A DNA stretch of 64,000 nt from Dacryopinax spathularia (taxonomy: Eukaryota > Basidiomycota > Dacrymycetes > Dacrymycetales > Dacrymycetaceae). The stretch is taken from NCBI GenBank assembly GCA_037974965.1, contig JBBPFI010000004.1:1-64000 (forward strand), read 5' to 3'. The first letter of the stretch is position 1. Each line of letters starts with the position of its first letter. Of the stretch, positions 1 through 11,657 are shown in pieces. The notes beneath the pieces were generated by a model, which was not told the DNA's origin, searched no databases, and saw nothing but the letters and a program-made list of their open reading frames with translations. Made by a program: the position numbers and the translations under genes.

Positions 1-252
1 GGCCGTTGCGACAAATCCAACGACTGGTTGAGCGTGTGCTAGTGCTGCTTCGGATCTCCCAGGTGTGTTATTTTCAAGCATGAAGCCAACCACCGTCTCA
101 ATATCTCGGGCTTCCGGCTGAAGATTTTCTCTCAACGTTTGTGTCTCATTCTGTTCATTGTGTTAGGCGCTGAGTGCACGAGGCAGGCCGAATTAAAGGC
201 ACGTTGGTCGACTCTAGCGCCGATCAACAACGGGTCGTTCAATCTGAGTCAG

Positions 253-1502
253 TGCACGTGTTGCTCTTCGAAATTTGAGCACGACTGACTTGAAGTGCGC
301 CAGCGACACGCCTGCCGAGGATGTCCCGTGGCATGCGCAACCCGATCCGTCACTACCCGTTGAGGTGGCCTTGAAGCGGGCCGGGCTGAAGTGGGGTCGG
401 GATCTCACCGCCTTCATCGAGGTTGATAGCCCGTTTCCAGAAGAGACGAGTACCTCCTTCGTTATCTGGAGAGGTACTCTATTACCGGAGGCACCTCATC
501 CGTACAGTGGACTCGTCGCGCTGAAGTGGTTCGCACAGCGTGACAGAGTACTAGAGACGAGGGAAGAACGAGAGGTGGGCGCGTGCTCCATGTCGACGGG
601 AATGGATACTGCTGACACAGGGTAGCGTCTGTTTGGAAGGATACCTGTGTGGCTGAGCTTGCAACACGCGAACGTGCTGCCACTATTCGGCCTGGCGCAA
701 GGTCTGGATCCCATGAGGCAAAGGGCCCCAATCTGCTTCGTAAGCCCCTGGATGGAACATCAGGGCCTTCCCGAGTATTTGAAGGCCCATCCCGAAGCAA
801 ACAAGCTACATTTGGTATGTCGTCTTCCTATCCTTGCCTCGCAGATGAATGCTAGAACTCATGGGCTGGAACCAGCTTCTCGGTATAGCGGAAGGGCTCG
901 ACTACCTGCATTCTCGACAGTCGCCAATCCTTCATGGACATCTGAGAGCGGTAAAGTGGCACTTGTTCACAGTTGACTGCGTACCTTACTATCTCCTGCT
1001 CAAGGGTAATGTATTGGTGAGCGCGGGAGGAGAGGCGGTTCTCTACAATTACGACATTATCGACTTCATTTCCCGGTTGGATGAGTACACTGCAGCAGGT
1101 CCAACATGGATGCGATGGGCGGCCCCGGAATGGTTTACCTCCGGTGCTGGTCTTGTCTCGAACGGGGCGCCGTCAACAGATATCTACTCTTTCGGAATGG
1201 TTTGCTATGAAGTTTGTCCCATATTTGCATTACTCATTTAATTCGGCTGACCCTTCGGCATGTAGCTTCTTTCCGGAAAAGTACCCTTCTTTTCGAAGCA
1301 CCCTGCCAGCTCCATTCTAGCTGCCGTTGCAGGTGAACGGCCGAAACTACTTCCGGAATGGCAGTCTGACGAAGGAGACTCCGTGCTCTGTGCGCTGGCA
1401 CAAGAGTGTTGGTGCGAAGACCCGGACAAGCGTCCCTCATCACGAACCCTCGTGCAGCGCCTGCGGGGCGCCTGCGGGAGGAGTGCCATATTGACAGCGT
1501 AG
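253..1502 (+). CDS. Tyrosine-kinase-like pseudokinase (5' end unresolved)
   Basis: Predicted pseudokinase of the agaricomycete tyrosine-kinase-like family. Introns at about 575-625, 815-875, 953-1011 and 1210-1266 join into one open frame ending with TAG at 1502. The beta-3 lysine is kept (GLVALKWF), as are the N-lobe helix region (SLQHANVLPLFG), the APE-like motif (WAAPEW) and the DIYSFGMVCYE helix. The catalytic loop reads HGHLRA where the active neighbour at 2034-3569 reads HGDLKA, and the DFG position reads NYDII. Both catalytic aspartates are therefore missing, while the loop asparagine (GNVLV) remains. The frame is otherwise intact, so selection as a non-catalytic regulator or ATP-binding scaffold is plausible (inference). 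The true start must lie in an upstream exon: an in-frame stop lies just before the exon, and an acceptor at 252 fits. The next gene encodes a related kinase on the same strand. Confidence 0.7.
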
Positions 1503-2033
1503 GCTCCTGGGTTCACCTAAATAGCCTTCCTGGAGCCGCATGTTTAGCACTTGTTTCACGGCACGTTATTGCATGTACATTAATCCCTTTGTGAAGATAT
1601 TACCTGTTATGTGCGCGTGGGAAATTGCGGTAAATACTATCTGCGACATGGTTTCGTGCTGGAAGCATGCGATGAACGGCTGGGTCGGTAGAAATGGTGT
1701 GGGATGGCGCTGTCTGATTGACACATTCGAGACTGAACATTCTAGTGGCTATGGATAGTGGAAAAGGGTGCGCATGATTAGTTGTATAAATAGCCAGAGA
1801 TTCATCAAGCAAGTTACCTATCCGCTCCTGTACTGACGTTCACTTTAGTCTGGCAAACCACTGTACGCCTCGTGTTCCTTGAACTCTCTCTCGCGCAACC
1901 TGTCTTTTTCTTCCGGTCATTATACTGCTGGGTTGACGTATCTCCACGGGTGAAAGGATTGTAGGCCACTCATATTTAAGAGAACTGAGCGCTCGCTGAC
2001 AATGCTCTCAGAGGGTCAGCTTAAGAGCACGCC
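1503..2033. other. Spacer with probable kinase promoter
   Basis: No gene seen. It holds the 3' flank of the pseudokinase gene and the upstream region of the kinase gene. A TATAAATA box lies at 1785-1792, about 240 bases before the kinase ATG, and a second AT-rich CATATTTAAG box lies near 1970, about 60 bases before it. The nearer box is the better promoter candidate. Confidence 0.5.
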
Positions 2034-3569
2034 ATGGAACCAGCATTGGCTCAGCTTGAGCACGCCAAAGCGCAGTTAGAACACGCTATACAATCAGTAC
2101 GATCCGGCGATGGGGATCCTACGGTTTCCCAAACCCTCCGCGGGGTGGTGACCAATATCTCTGCAGTGGTGGTGAGCAGATTTGTCAGACAAAGATTATT
2201 CTACCCCGCTCACGGGATTCCAACTTGGTTTCTATCGGAGGTAGCCCGCTTTCAGTGCACGCGAAGATACTCGGCGGATGTTAGAAGGCAGGGAGGCAGT
2301 CAGAGATCGTTTGCCAGTACGTGAATGTGCGTTTTGTGCGCTCGAGCGCTATTTGACCCTTGCAGGAAATCCGCCTGCACGCTTCCAGGACGGTGCCGGA
2401 TTTGACACAACTGCTAGAGATCGATCACGACTATGATCCAATCGTGGGTGGATTCGGAGAGGTATACAGAGGGGTTTTTACCGCGCTGGATGGAACGAAG
2501 AACCAGGTTGGTGTGAAAGTTGCCCTGAAGAACTTTCGGCTCTTCAACCTGGAGGCCGCCAGTCCGCAGGTAGAACTCCTTTTGCCGGCATCGCTTTTGT
2601 ACTCACTTCTCATCCTGTACACAGTTGCACGACTTTCAAAGGGAGCTTGCGGTCATGCACGAAGTATCTCACCCAAACATCCTTCCGTGCTTGGGACTCG
2701 CACTATATCAGGAGAAGCGGAGTAAGCCAATCTGTTTGGTACTGCCATGGATGCAAAATGGCCATGTGAACGACTACCTCAAGGCAAACCCCTCCATCAC
2801 CGCAAGACGTCATTTGGTAAGCCTCGTAGCTGAGATACTCTGGCATTTTTGCTGAAATTTTGTAGTTTCGCGGAGTTGTCAAAGGAGTCGCCTATCTGCA
2901 CGGCATGAGTCCTCCTATTATGCATGGAGATCTGAAAGCGGTCAGTCGCGCTCTCAGAACTGGCAAATCACAGGAGCTTACGCGACTCCCAGGCAAACGT
3001 CCTCGTGAGTGATGACGGGGAGGCTCTGTTGGCGGACTTCGGCTTGGCTCGATTCGTAGACTATGACCTAGTTTCCAAGACCCCCTCCTCTCTCCCTGGG
3101 GGTACGGTCTGGCTCTTGTCACCTGAGCGCATCAAGTCCAATGACTTTCCGGGCATGACTTGGAAGGAGATATTTGCGCCGCCTGCGGACATCTTCTCCC
3201 TAGGTATGCTCGCGTACGAGGTTTGTCAAGTCGGCCAGCGGGAAGAGATGTATCAGAGTCTGACGGCTGACCCAGATCTTTGTTGGAGTTCGCCCCTTTT
3301 ACGGAGTCAAGGGAGGACCGATAGGGGTTATGCAGGCTATTGTGAGCAAGGAGCGGCCGACGTTGCCCAACGACTGGGACCACTCGAACCCATTCCTGAG
3401 CGAAATCGAGAAGATCATGAACGATTGCTGGAAACACGAGCCCGCTTCCCGCCCAACGATCACAGACATCCAGATTCGCCTTGACGAGCTCGACGTAAGT
3501 CCTTCGCAGTCACCCTGCTTGTTGTTCCTCGCTCATCAACACGACTAGCGCCGCTTCCCGGCCGAGTGA
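2034..3569 (+). CDS. Tyrosine-kinase-like protein kinase
   Basis: Probable active protein kinase, paralogous to the pseudokinase upstream. ATG at 2034 opens a helical N-terminus with a repeated QLEHAKAQLEHA segment. Inferred introns include about 2173-2250, 2334-2364, 2571-2624, 2818-2867, 2941-2990, 3221-3275 and 3495-3548; the protein ends RRFPAE at 3569. Visible motifs in order: glycine loop IVGGFGEVYRG, a lysine segment VALKNF, HEVSHPNILPCLG, catalytic loop HGDLKAANVL, ADFGLAR, an APE-like SPER and DIFSLGMLAYE, then the C-lobe RPTITDIQIRLDEL. All catalytic residues (K, D, N, D) are present. Such kinases are heavily expanded in mushroom genomes and mostly lack assigned roles. The substrate cannot be told from sequence. 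Confidence 0.85.
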
Positions 3570-4024
3570 CCCCGAGCGAAGGGGAGGTCAATGCGCGGTC
3601 GAGCGCGTCAAGAGTCAAGACCCAGCACAAGACGTCAAGACTGCAGACGGGTCGATCAGAAAACAAGATCAAGGAACATATCCATCCGTAGTAAATCTTT
3701 TCAATAGAGCGCTGTTTGCTAGTCGTGATAATCAGACGCAGTTTGAGCTATCGTAGCAGAGGATAATCCGAATAAGTGTGGCTGGGTGAAAAGCGCTTTA
3801 GAGCACTGAGCGGAAGCGATTCGCCCGATTGCGCCGGCGATCATGATTGACGCCGGCGGCCCTGCCGGATGTGTTTAGGATCTGGGGTCGACCACCAGAC
3901 CATGCTGGAGAATAAACAGATTCGATCCTTAAGATTCTTTAGTTAATTCATAACTGATCCTCCTTGGCCTAGGCTAAGGCACATATCGCCGCCCGCCTCA
4001 GTTTCGCCCAAACGCGCTCATGCA
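3570..4024. other. Convergent intergenic spacer
   Basis: Spacer between two genes that point at each other (kinase on plus, NmrA-like on minus). It must carry both 3' ends. An AATAAA-type motif occurs near 3911. No gene or repeat seen. Confidence 0.5.
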
Positions 4025-5063
4025 CTATTTCGCATACCTATCCACCGCATCCTCCTTCTCCGCACCAACCATCTCAACAAGCGTCTCCCTCATCCCCTTC
4101 AGGTCCCTCCCCAACACCCTAGCAAGCGTCAGATCCCTCACCGCGCACTCTCCCCTCTCCAACGCCTCGTACGTGGTCGCCCACTGCTTCAAGAACTCTG
4201 GGTCGCCCCGAGGGCCGGACTGGTGCGTGGAGTGGTAGGAGACGTAGGTGTCGATAGGGACCCAGTCGATCATTGGTGCCACGGAGGGGGCGAGGTCGTG
4301 TAGCATGTTGGTTATTTCTGTGAGGTTGAAGGTGCGTTGGCCGGTGAGGCAGACCGTTTCGTTCTCGAAGTAGCCCTGCAGATCGTACGCATCAGTATCA
4401 GTATCAGCATGGGCATCGACTACATATCCTGCCTCGTGGGCCTGAGAGTGAAAAAAGAAGGAGAAGGAGGAAGGAAGAGAGACGCACCTCAGCGAGGATT
4501 ATAGCTGTCCCCTCACCCAAGTCCTCCCTGCTAACCCAAGCGACATCCCCATCCCCCCTCGGGATAACGACCCTCTTCTCCCCTTTCTTCCAGAACCCCA
4601 AATACAGCGGCCAGCTCTCCGAATATATCCCCTCCCTCAGGATCGTGTACGTCAGCCCGCTCTCCTTAAGATACTTCTCCGTCTCCAGGTGGGCTTGCAT
4701 CACATATGCCACACTTTGGTCCGACTTGCCAGAGGCGAAGCCGAGAGAAGTGTAGTACACATGTTCGATCCCCAGGCGCTTGGCGGCGTCGATCGCGTTC
4801 TTGTGCGCTGCTACGCGCGTTTCCTTGGAAATCCCAGGATAGGAGACGATCAGCAGTTTCTCCGCCCCGGCCCAAGCAGCATCGAGCGAAGCGGGGTCGG
4901 TATAAGAGGCTTGCTTGATCGTGACGCCGGAGGATTTGATGAGCTCGGACGCGCCGGAGGGGTTGTACAGAGAGACGGTGATCTCCGAAGTGGGTACGAG
5001 CTTAAGAAGGTGCTTGAAGACGGATGAGCCTAAGCCGCCTGTAGCGCCAGTAAGGACGATCAT
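4025..5063 (-). CDS. NmrA-like NAD(P)-binding oxidoreductase
   Basis: Atypical short-chain dehydrogenase of the NmrA/quinone-reductase type. Exon 1 (5063-4488) starts MIVLTGATGGLGSSVFKHL, a Rossmann dinucleotide-binding loop. It continues through VYYTSLGFASG and a YTILREGIYSESWP segment typical of the NmrA family, then IPRGDGDVAWVSREDLG. An intron at 4487-4376 joins exon 2 (4375-4025), which begins GYFENETVCLTGQRTFNLTE, the usual family element after the cofactor domain. About 310 residues, matching family length. Members either reduce small substrates with NAD(P)H or act as redox sensors for transcription factors; sequence alone cannot decide. A GGT-rich simple repeat lies just upstream of the start codon. 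Confidence 0.85.
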
Positions 5064-5110
5064 CTTTGGTGGTGGTGATGGATGGTAGTGATGAACCGAG
5101 GGTATGGATT

Positions 5111-5153
5111 GATGATGATGGTGGTGGTGGTGGTGGTGGTGATGGTGTGATGA
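5111..5153. repeat. GGT/GAT simple-sequence tract
   Basis: Run of GATGATGATGGTGGTGGTGG type repeats directly upstream of the NmrA-like gene start, probably in its 5' untranslated region or core promoter. Length polymorphism is likely. Confidence 0.8.
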
Positions 5154-5333
5154 ATGAAAGACGAAGAAGAGAAGAAGGACAGGTCGGCGTGAAGATGTTA
5201 CGGTGTTAAGCCGATTTCGGTCTGGCCCGGTGTGCTTATGGAAGACGGTACGTCATTGTTCTCGGTTTTAGAGTCGCTCTTATTCTAACTCCGATGCAAG
5301 AGAACGCATCATCCACACCTCCAACCCACGCCG

Positions 5334-6285
5334 TCACCAAGGCAGCACCTCCCCATTCCAGCACACGAGCTTCGGTCCCTCCTCCTCCCTTTTTGCCCCG
5401 TCCACCTGCTCCAGTACACCCCGAGCACTCTCCTCAACGCTCACGAACTTGACCCTCTCAAGCTGCGGAATGGCCTTTATCCCATCCTCCATCATGTCCG
5501 TCCTTACATACCCCGGATGCACGACAGCCACGACTATGCCTCTTATCAGCTCTGCCTTCTCATGAAGTAATGATGGGAAGGAGAGGGAGGCGTACCGAGC
5601 TCTGGATACTCATACCACAGCTTACAGGCCAGCCAGTGCGCAGCGGCTTTCGTACTCCCGTATGCTGTGACGGGGAGGGGCATCCTCGGTCCTCGGGAGA
5701 GGGAACCCGCGTTGGTACCAATTAGGACGAACTTGGGTTGGGAGGAGAGCTTGAGGGCGGGGTAGGAGGCTTGAAAGAGGGCGAGAGGGCCGAGGACGTT
5801 GACCTAGGGGTGTTGTCAGTCCTTCCTAGGAGGCTTGGAAGGGAAGGGGGGAGGGAGGGAAAAGGGTAGGAGACGATGAAGGGGAGGAAGGAGGCGCACC
5901 TCGAAATGCTCGCGCATTACATCCAGCCCAATATCCGCCGTCGAAGCATAAGAAGTGTTCATCCCAGCGTTGGCAACAACGACGTCCAACCTCCCCACCA
6001 CCTCCCCCACCCTCCGAACAGCAACAGCCGCATCCCGCTCGCTGCCCGAGACGAGCTTGACGATATGTAATCTCTCAGGGTCATCGGCTTGGAGAGCAAG
6101 GAGGTCAAGGGCCGTGGAAGGTTCGCGCGCCCCGGCGAAGATGACTGTTTCGGGTCGTTCGAGGAGCTGGCGGACGAGTGCGAGGCCTGGAGGGATGTGA
6201 GTCCAGTCGAGGGAGGAAGCGAGGTAAGGGCCGGCGTACCGATTCCGCGGTTCGCGCCGGAGATGAGATATACCGTCGGCGCCAT
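5334..6285 (-). CDS. Short-chain dehydrogenase, SDR copy 1
   Basis: Classical SDR resembling norsolorinic-acid ketoreductase-like fungal enzymes. Four exons: 6285-6240, 6186-5900, 5803-5596 and 5539-5334. MAPTVYLISGANRGIG carries the TGxxxGxG-type cofactor loop (here SGANRGIG). VVVANAGM is the NAG motif. The third exon has the catalytic Y-x3-K as TAYGSTKAAAHWLA, and VHPGYVRTDM is the PG segment. The protein ends EVLPW, shared by all copies here. Expected reaction: NAD(P)H-dependent reduction of a ketone or oxidation of an alcohol; substrate unknown. Intron positions are the same as in the four other intact copies in the window, showing descent by duplication. It is the only copy on the minus strand. 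Confidence 0.9.
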
Positions 6286-6779
6286 CCTGAGTCGCTGTCT
6301 GACGTTCCCGCCAGCAGCTGAGCTGATGATCGTCGCTGTTTATATCATCGCCGTTCCCATACAAAGCAGAGATCCATATCTGCCCGGGAGGATCCCTGAC
6401 GTTCCGCACAGAAGGTATCCACGACGGATGTGTGGGGTTGGCGTCCCCAACCGCAGCTCCGAAGGGGTCGCCGCAGTCACTTTCCTACCCGCAGCGCGAT
6501 CTGGCCTCCTCATACTGATGCACCTTGAAACCTCTATGGTTCAGGTCGATATCGAGATGCGCAAAGGACACCGGTGGGGAGCGACGTTCGTCCGTTCGTC
6601 CGAGGTGTAAGATGTAAAGAGTTCACGTGATTCAGCATTCGTGGGACAGGTCGCGTCGCGCTCTGACTCTGCCTCACTCGGCCTCGCAGCTCGAGACATT
6701 GTGCTCATCATGTCGACACATTGTCCAGCAATATTGGAATGCTCATTCTTCATCTCTTGGCGTCGACGTCCCCTTGGCT

Positions 6780-8233
6780 ATGCTGCTCACCATCCTTCTC
6801 CTCGGGAGCTGGGCGGCGGGCAGCGGCGGTATCGGGCTCGCGGCACCGCTCGACATCGTAGCTCTTGACGTCCCACCGCTCCTTGAGAGCGTGCTGCAGA
6901 TCTTGCCTCTGCCGACCCTAGTCGACCAGCCAGGGAGTACACCAACAGCCATCAGCTTACCCACAACCACAACACCGCCAGCATGCATTGCTACATCAGC
7001 CCCACAAGCGACAGCGACGGGCTTCACAGAATCAGACTGCTCGCCTACACCTGCACAAACAGCATGGCACCAACCACATCACATGACAGACCTAGACAGC
7101 TTCAACATCACCAAATTCGCCTGCGGGGCCCAAAACCTGCATCTCGTCACGTCCATCCCAACCTCCGAGTTCGCCCCAACCTCCCCTTCCAACCGGTTCC
7201 CAGACGGCTCCGAGATCTTGCTCACTCCCGTCCCAGCTCCAGCTGACAGCCTCACCAACACCACCACACTGCGCCAAACCCTCATCCGGATCACCTACCC
7301 CGCGCATTCCTCCGACCCGTCCCTCCTCCCTGTCGGCGGCGCAGATCTCTACGCCTCCCCGCTCCCCCTCTCCACTTTGCACAGCGCAACATCCGTCTCC
7401 CTCTCATACAGCGTCTTCTTCCCCCACGAATTCGATTTCGTCCGAGGCGGCAAGCTCCCCGGGTTATATGGAGGCGGGTATGGCTGTTCGGGGGGAAAGA
7501 GCGCGGAATGGTGTTGGAGCAGTAGGCTAATGTGGAGGAAAGAAGGGATGGGGGAACTTTATCTCGTGCGTCTCCCTCCTCTTCCCTTTGCCCCTTCTCT
7601 TGAGGTAGACTAACAGGGTCACAGTATGCACCCAAAGCTGCTCAAACACCTCAACTCTGCTCGACTCCGCCAATGACGGTCTGCAACTCGGCGGACGGGC
7701 AGTCAATAGGCCGGGGGAGCTTCAATTTCACCCGTGGTGGGTGGACGCACGTCACGCAGCGGGTGACGCTCAATACGCCTGGGGAATGGGACGGGAAGTT
7801 TGAGCTGTGGAAGGATTGGGAGAAGGTGATCGATTTGGATGGGGTGTATTGGAGGAATGCTGCCGATGGGGGTGGCGATGGGCAGGATGGAGGCGGGGAG
7901 CAAGGGGACGGGGAAAATGATGGCGGCGGCGGAATATTGGGGTTGGGAGGCATCTTGCTCGAATCGGACATCCCCAACTCCGGCAACCCCAGCTTCCTGC
8001 TGCGACCGCAGCAGCGCGCCGCTAGCAACGCTTCCCGCCCTGCTACCCCCGACCTCAAGAGAAGGGATGACAACCCCCTGCCAGAGAGAAGCAACCTTCC
8101 ATCGAAACACATCATCCCAACATTCGACGGGATATTCTTCTCCACCTTCTTCGGCGGATCCGGCCCCTCCTGGGCATCTCCGTCAACGCAACACACATGG
8201 TTCAAGGACTTCTCCCTCGTCATACATTACTAA
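6780..8233 (+). CDS. Secreted polysaccharide lyase 14-type protein
   Basis: Likely extracellular polysaccharide (alginate/glucuronan-type) lyase. ATG at 6780 gives a hydrophobic signal peptide (MLLTILLLGSWAAGSGG). A Ser/Thr/Pro-rich spacer follows to about residue 90, then the family core: SYSVFFPHEFDFVRGGKLPG, YGCSGG, WSSRLMWRKEGMGELYL. An intron at 7567-7624 leads into YAPKAAQTPQLC and RGSFNFTRGGWTHVTQRVTL, the second half of the PL14 beta-jelly fold. A Gly/Asp/Glu-rich insert (about 7860-7960) interrupts before the final IFFSTFFGGSGPSWAS segment. About 465 residues, longer than the domain alone because of the linkers. Bacterial PL14 members cut uronic-acid polymers; fungal members may act on glucuronan (inference). 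It is flanked by SDR copies 1 and 2. Confidence 0.8.
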
Positions 8234-8825
8234 TCCCCCCCTCTCATGCGTAAGCACATAATCCCCTTATTCCGGAAGCTGGACTGAGATGTTACGCAGC
8301 TTATCCGGATGCTGGAGGTTCGGACGAAAGTATGAAGAAGCCGGACGGACGACACTCCGGGAGGAGGAAGGGGTTGGTCAGCGTCACGTGACCGTTCTGT
8401 GCTGTCGGTGGCAACTCACGGTCGTTCGAGCTGGCACTGAAAGAGTTCTGATGCTTCTTTTGGCAGCACGATCGCTCCTACTGGTGGTTCCTACTGGTGG
8501 TTTTGCCATCTGGTCTCGAATGGGTCCTGTCAGATTACCAATACGCGAGCACGATCATCTCCCACTGGAAGAGCTCGAAGCTAACACGCTCGCCCGAGTA
8601 ACACGTTCTGGAGACCGGCGGACTACTTACGGCCTGCTTCGGACCATCATCCGGCTCAGCAAGCTGTCCGCCGCTCGACTCGTGCCACAGGCAGCGTATG
8701 CGTCATCGTCAGCAGTCGTGGTGGTATAAATCCCACGACTTGCAGACTGGATGCAGCGACAAACAACTCACAAGGCTCTGACTTCACCCTGCAGTCGAGA
8801 GCTCGCAGGAAAACCGTTCGCAAAT
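8234..8825. promoter_or_regulatory. Intergenic region with TATA box for SDR copy 2
   Basis: No gene seen. A TATAAAT box at 8725-8731 lies about 100 bases before the SDR copy 2 start codon. A CACGTG E-box-like palindrome-containing stretch (GCGTCACGTGACCG) lies near 8382-8395. Confidence 0.55.
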
Positions 8826-9730
8826 ATGGCGCCTACCGTCTACCTCATCTCTGGCGCAAACCGTGGTATTGGTATGTCGTGTTCGTTTCTCGCACTCACA
8901 GACTTTGGGCTCACCAGGATTCAGGTCTCGCTCTAGCCACCCAGCTCGCCGCTCGAGATAACACCATCGTCTTCGCCGGTGCTCGCAACCCCGCTTCCGC
9001 CAAAGACCTCAAAGCGCTCGAAGCCAAATATCCCGGCAAAGTACATATCGTGAAGCTTACTTCGGCCGATAAGGCGGATAACGAAGCTGCTGTTGCTAAG
9101 GTCAAGGAGATTGCGGGAAGGCTGGATGTGGTCATCGCCAATGCTGGGATGTCGAATTCGTTCACTCTGGCGCTTGAGACTCCGTTGGACGCTATGAGAG
9201 AGCACTTTGACGTGCGCTTCTTCCTCTCTCCTTTTACTAGAAATCAACTGAAACCAGGCATCAGGTGAACGTCCTGGGCCCTCTCGCCCTCATCCAGGCG
9301 TCCTACGCCCTCCTGAAAGCTAGCACTTCTACCCCGAAGTTCTTCGTCATCTCCTCTTTGCTTGGCAGTGCCGAAGTCGGCCCGGCAATGCCAATCCTGA
9401 GCACTGCGTACGGGACGAGCAAAGCCGCCGTCAACTGGCTCGCCGCGAAGCTGTGGTTTGAGTACCCCGAGCTGAGTGCGTCTACCCTCTATTTCCCACA
9501 TCCTCGACGGAAAGCTGACATCGCTGGCAGTCTCTCTCCCCATCCACCCGGGCTCGGTAGAGACGGATATGGCCGCGGCCGCTATCGAAAAACACCCTGC
9601 CCTCCGGGACTGGCCCATTATTTCCCCTGATGAGAGCGCTACGGGCATGTTGAAGGTGTTTGATGAGGCTAAGAGGGACGAGAAGGGGCCAAGGATGTAT
9701 GGCTGGGACGGGAAGGTTCTGCCTTGGTAA
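8826..9730 (+). CDS. Short-chain dehydrogenase, SDR copy 2
   Basis: Four exons (8826-8871, 8925-9211, 9265-9475, 9531-9730) with introns of 53-55 bases. MAPTVYLISGANRGIG, then GLALATQLAARDNTIVFAGA, LDVVIANAGM (NAG motif), FFVISSLLGS (catalytic Ser strand), TAYGTSKAAVNWLA (catalytic Tyr and Lys), IHPGSVETDM and the final KVLPW. About 248 residues, full SDR length. A cytosolic NAD(P)H-dependent oxidoreductase is expected; the substrate is unknown. It differs from copy 3 through most of the core, so the duplication is not brand new. The promoter has a TATA box at 8725. Copy 3 follows on the same strand after 670 bases. Confidence 0.92.
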
Positions 9731-10403
9731 ACTCACCGCTGTGAAACTCGGCTCGGTACCAGTAGAGTAGAACGAAATTGCAAGCGAAATAGACAGATTA
9801 ACGACTCGCAACAACATTATTGACTTGAAGTCCCCGGTGGTCTGGCGCCAGACGTGTTCTTCCAAACACTAATACTACCCAGGCCCACTTCTAGCCAGCG
9901 CCGACTCCATTCTTTCCCCAGATAAGGTTATCAGAGGAAGCATTAATCTTATCAGTTACGAGACCTATTTTGGGACTCGTTTCCCCCCTTCTCCGCCGGA
10001 CGAATATGCTTCTGCTGGACGAAATCCGGCGGTCACAATTTGCACGTGACCGGGCCCATGAACCGGCGCGTTCCCCATGATGGTCTTCACAGGTCTAGCA
10101 TCTCGCTTCTTTCTGCTCCTTCTCATGCAGGCTCTTGCATAGTCACTGTAAGACTGTGACTCTGCACTGTAATGGACGCACTTGTGCCCCGGTCTTTTGA
10201 TGGATATCCGTAGCAAACTACCGGTCAGGCCGGTGCCGCCATACTCCCAAGTGTTGATGGATGATTCCAGATCTCCCGTCGAGTGCTGCAGCGCACCTGC
10301 CCGCGTAGCAGCATACATATAAGTTCACTCTTGGACTCCAAGACTGAGACCAATAGGAAAAGCGTAGCCCCTACGCGTCGCTCAGTGATCACAAGACGGC
10401 ACT
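9731..10403. promoter_or_regulatory. Spacer and promoter of SDR copy 3
   Basis: No gene seen. ATACATATAAG at about 10313-10323 is the TATA candidate, 80-90 bases before the SDR copy 3 ATG. Confidence 0.5.
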
Positions 10404-11311
10404 ATGGCACCTACTGTCTACCTCATATCCGGGGCAAACCGCGGTATTGGTACGTACTGATCCCCACCTCGTCCACTGTATTCAGCTCACTTCAAGATGC
10501 AGGTCTAGCTTTGGTTGCTCATATAGCAGAACGAGCGGATACCGTCGTCTTTGCCGGTGCTCGGAATCCTTCCGCAGCAAAGGACCTTCAAGAGCTTGAA
10601 GAGAAGCATCCCAGCAGAGTGCATATCGTCCAGCTCTTATCTGCGGACAAAGCCAACAACGAAGCTGTCATCGCTGAGACTAAACAGAAAGTGGGCCGCC
10701 TGGACGTTGTCGTGGCCAATGCCGGGATGTCCAAGCTTCTGTGGCAGTCTCACGAGGTTCCGCTGGACGTCATGCAGGAGCACTACGACGTGAGCAAATA
10801 TCCAGTCCGCACTCATTGTCGAGTCTGATTTGTTCCACCTAGGTCAACGTACTCGGACCACTTGCGCTGTTCCAGGCCGCTTACCCGCTGCTCAGAGCCA
10901 GCACGGCCAGCCCGAAATTCTTCATCGTCTCCTCCGATGTCGGCAGCATCGCCCTTGGTCCGTCGATGCCAGTCAAGAGCACCCCATACGGCGCCAGCAA
11001 AGCTGCAGTGAACTGGCTTGCCGCTAAGTTATGGTACGAATATCCGGGCTTGAGTACGCATATCTCCGCTTGTCTACTTCTTCGATGAGAGGCTTACGGA
11101 CAGTAATCCAGTATCTCTTCCTCTGCATCCCGGGTCTGTGGACACCGATATGGCGAAGGAGGGATTGAAGAGCCATCCGGACCTGAAGGACTTCCCGCGG
11201 ATTACAGCTGATGAGAGCGCTCTTGGTCTCATTAGGGTGTTCGATGAAGCGAAGCGCGATGAGACCGGTCCCAAGCTTTTCGCTTGGAATGGGGAGGTCC
11301 TGCCCTGGTGA
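10404..11311 (+). CDS. Short-chain dehydrogenase, SDR copy 3
   Basis: Exons 10404-10449, 10503-10789, 10843-11053 and 11112-11311, each joint at the same codon position as in SDR copy 2. The first exon again encodes MAPTVYLISGANRGIG. Later motifs: VVFAGARNPS, LDVVVANAGM, FFIVSSDVGS, TPYGASKAAVNWLA with the catalytic Tyr and Lys, LHPGSVDTDM, and EVLPW at the end. Complete catalytic set; NAD(P)H-dependent oxidoreductase with unknown substrate. It sits between SDR copy 2 and the glycosyltransferase gene, all on the plus strand. Co-functioning with them is only a possibility. Confidence 0.92.
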
Positions 11312-11657
11312 CCGAGTTGCTCTGGACGGCATGTCGTCTAGGTTTCTTCCATACGCTGCTGCTATCGGGAGAGGTGGTCATGTTCATAGAATGACGAAGT
11401 GCAAGTCAGACAATGCTAGTAAATGAATAATTGTTGATCAAGTACTGCGACCGAAGCGGACATGCTCAGAGTGGGCCTGCTAGGACGACGTGACGCGCCG
11501 CGACGTCATGTGCGCCCCTCTGCCCCATGGGCGCTCAACTGCAGCCTACTTCGAAATCCGGCCGTTCTCAGTCCTCACCCTGTAACATCTATCCTGCCGA
11601 CATATTCTCAAGCATCTGTATCAATAGCAAACATTGTATCGATACCCAGGTCGCAGG

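Noticed and set aside
7651-8223. Antisense frame over the PL14-type gene
   Set aside because: It overlaps a well supported exon, has no family, and arises from GGN-rich codons.
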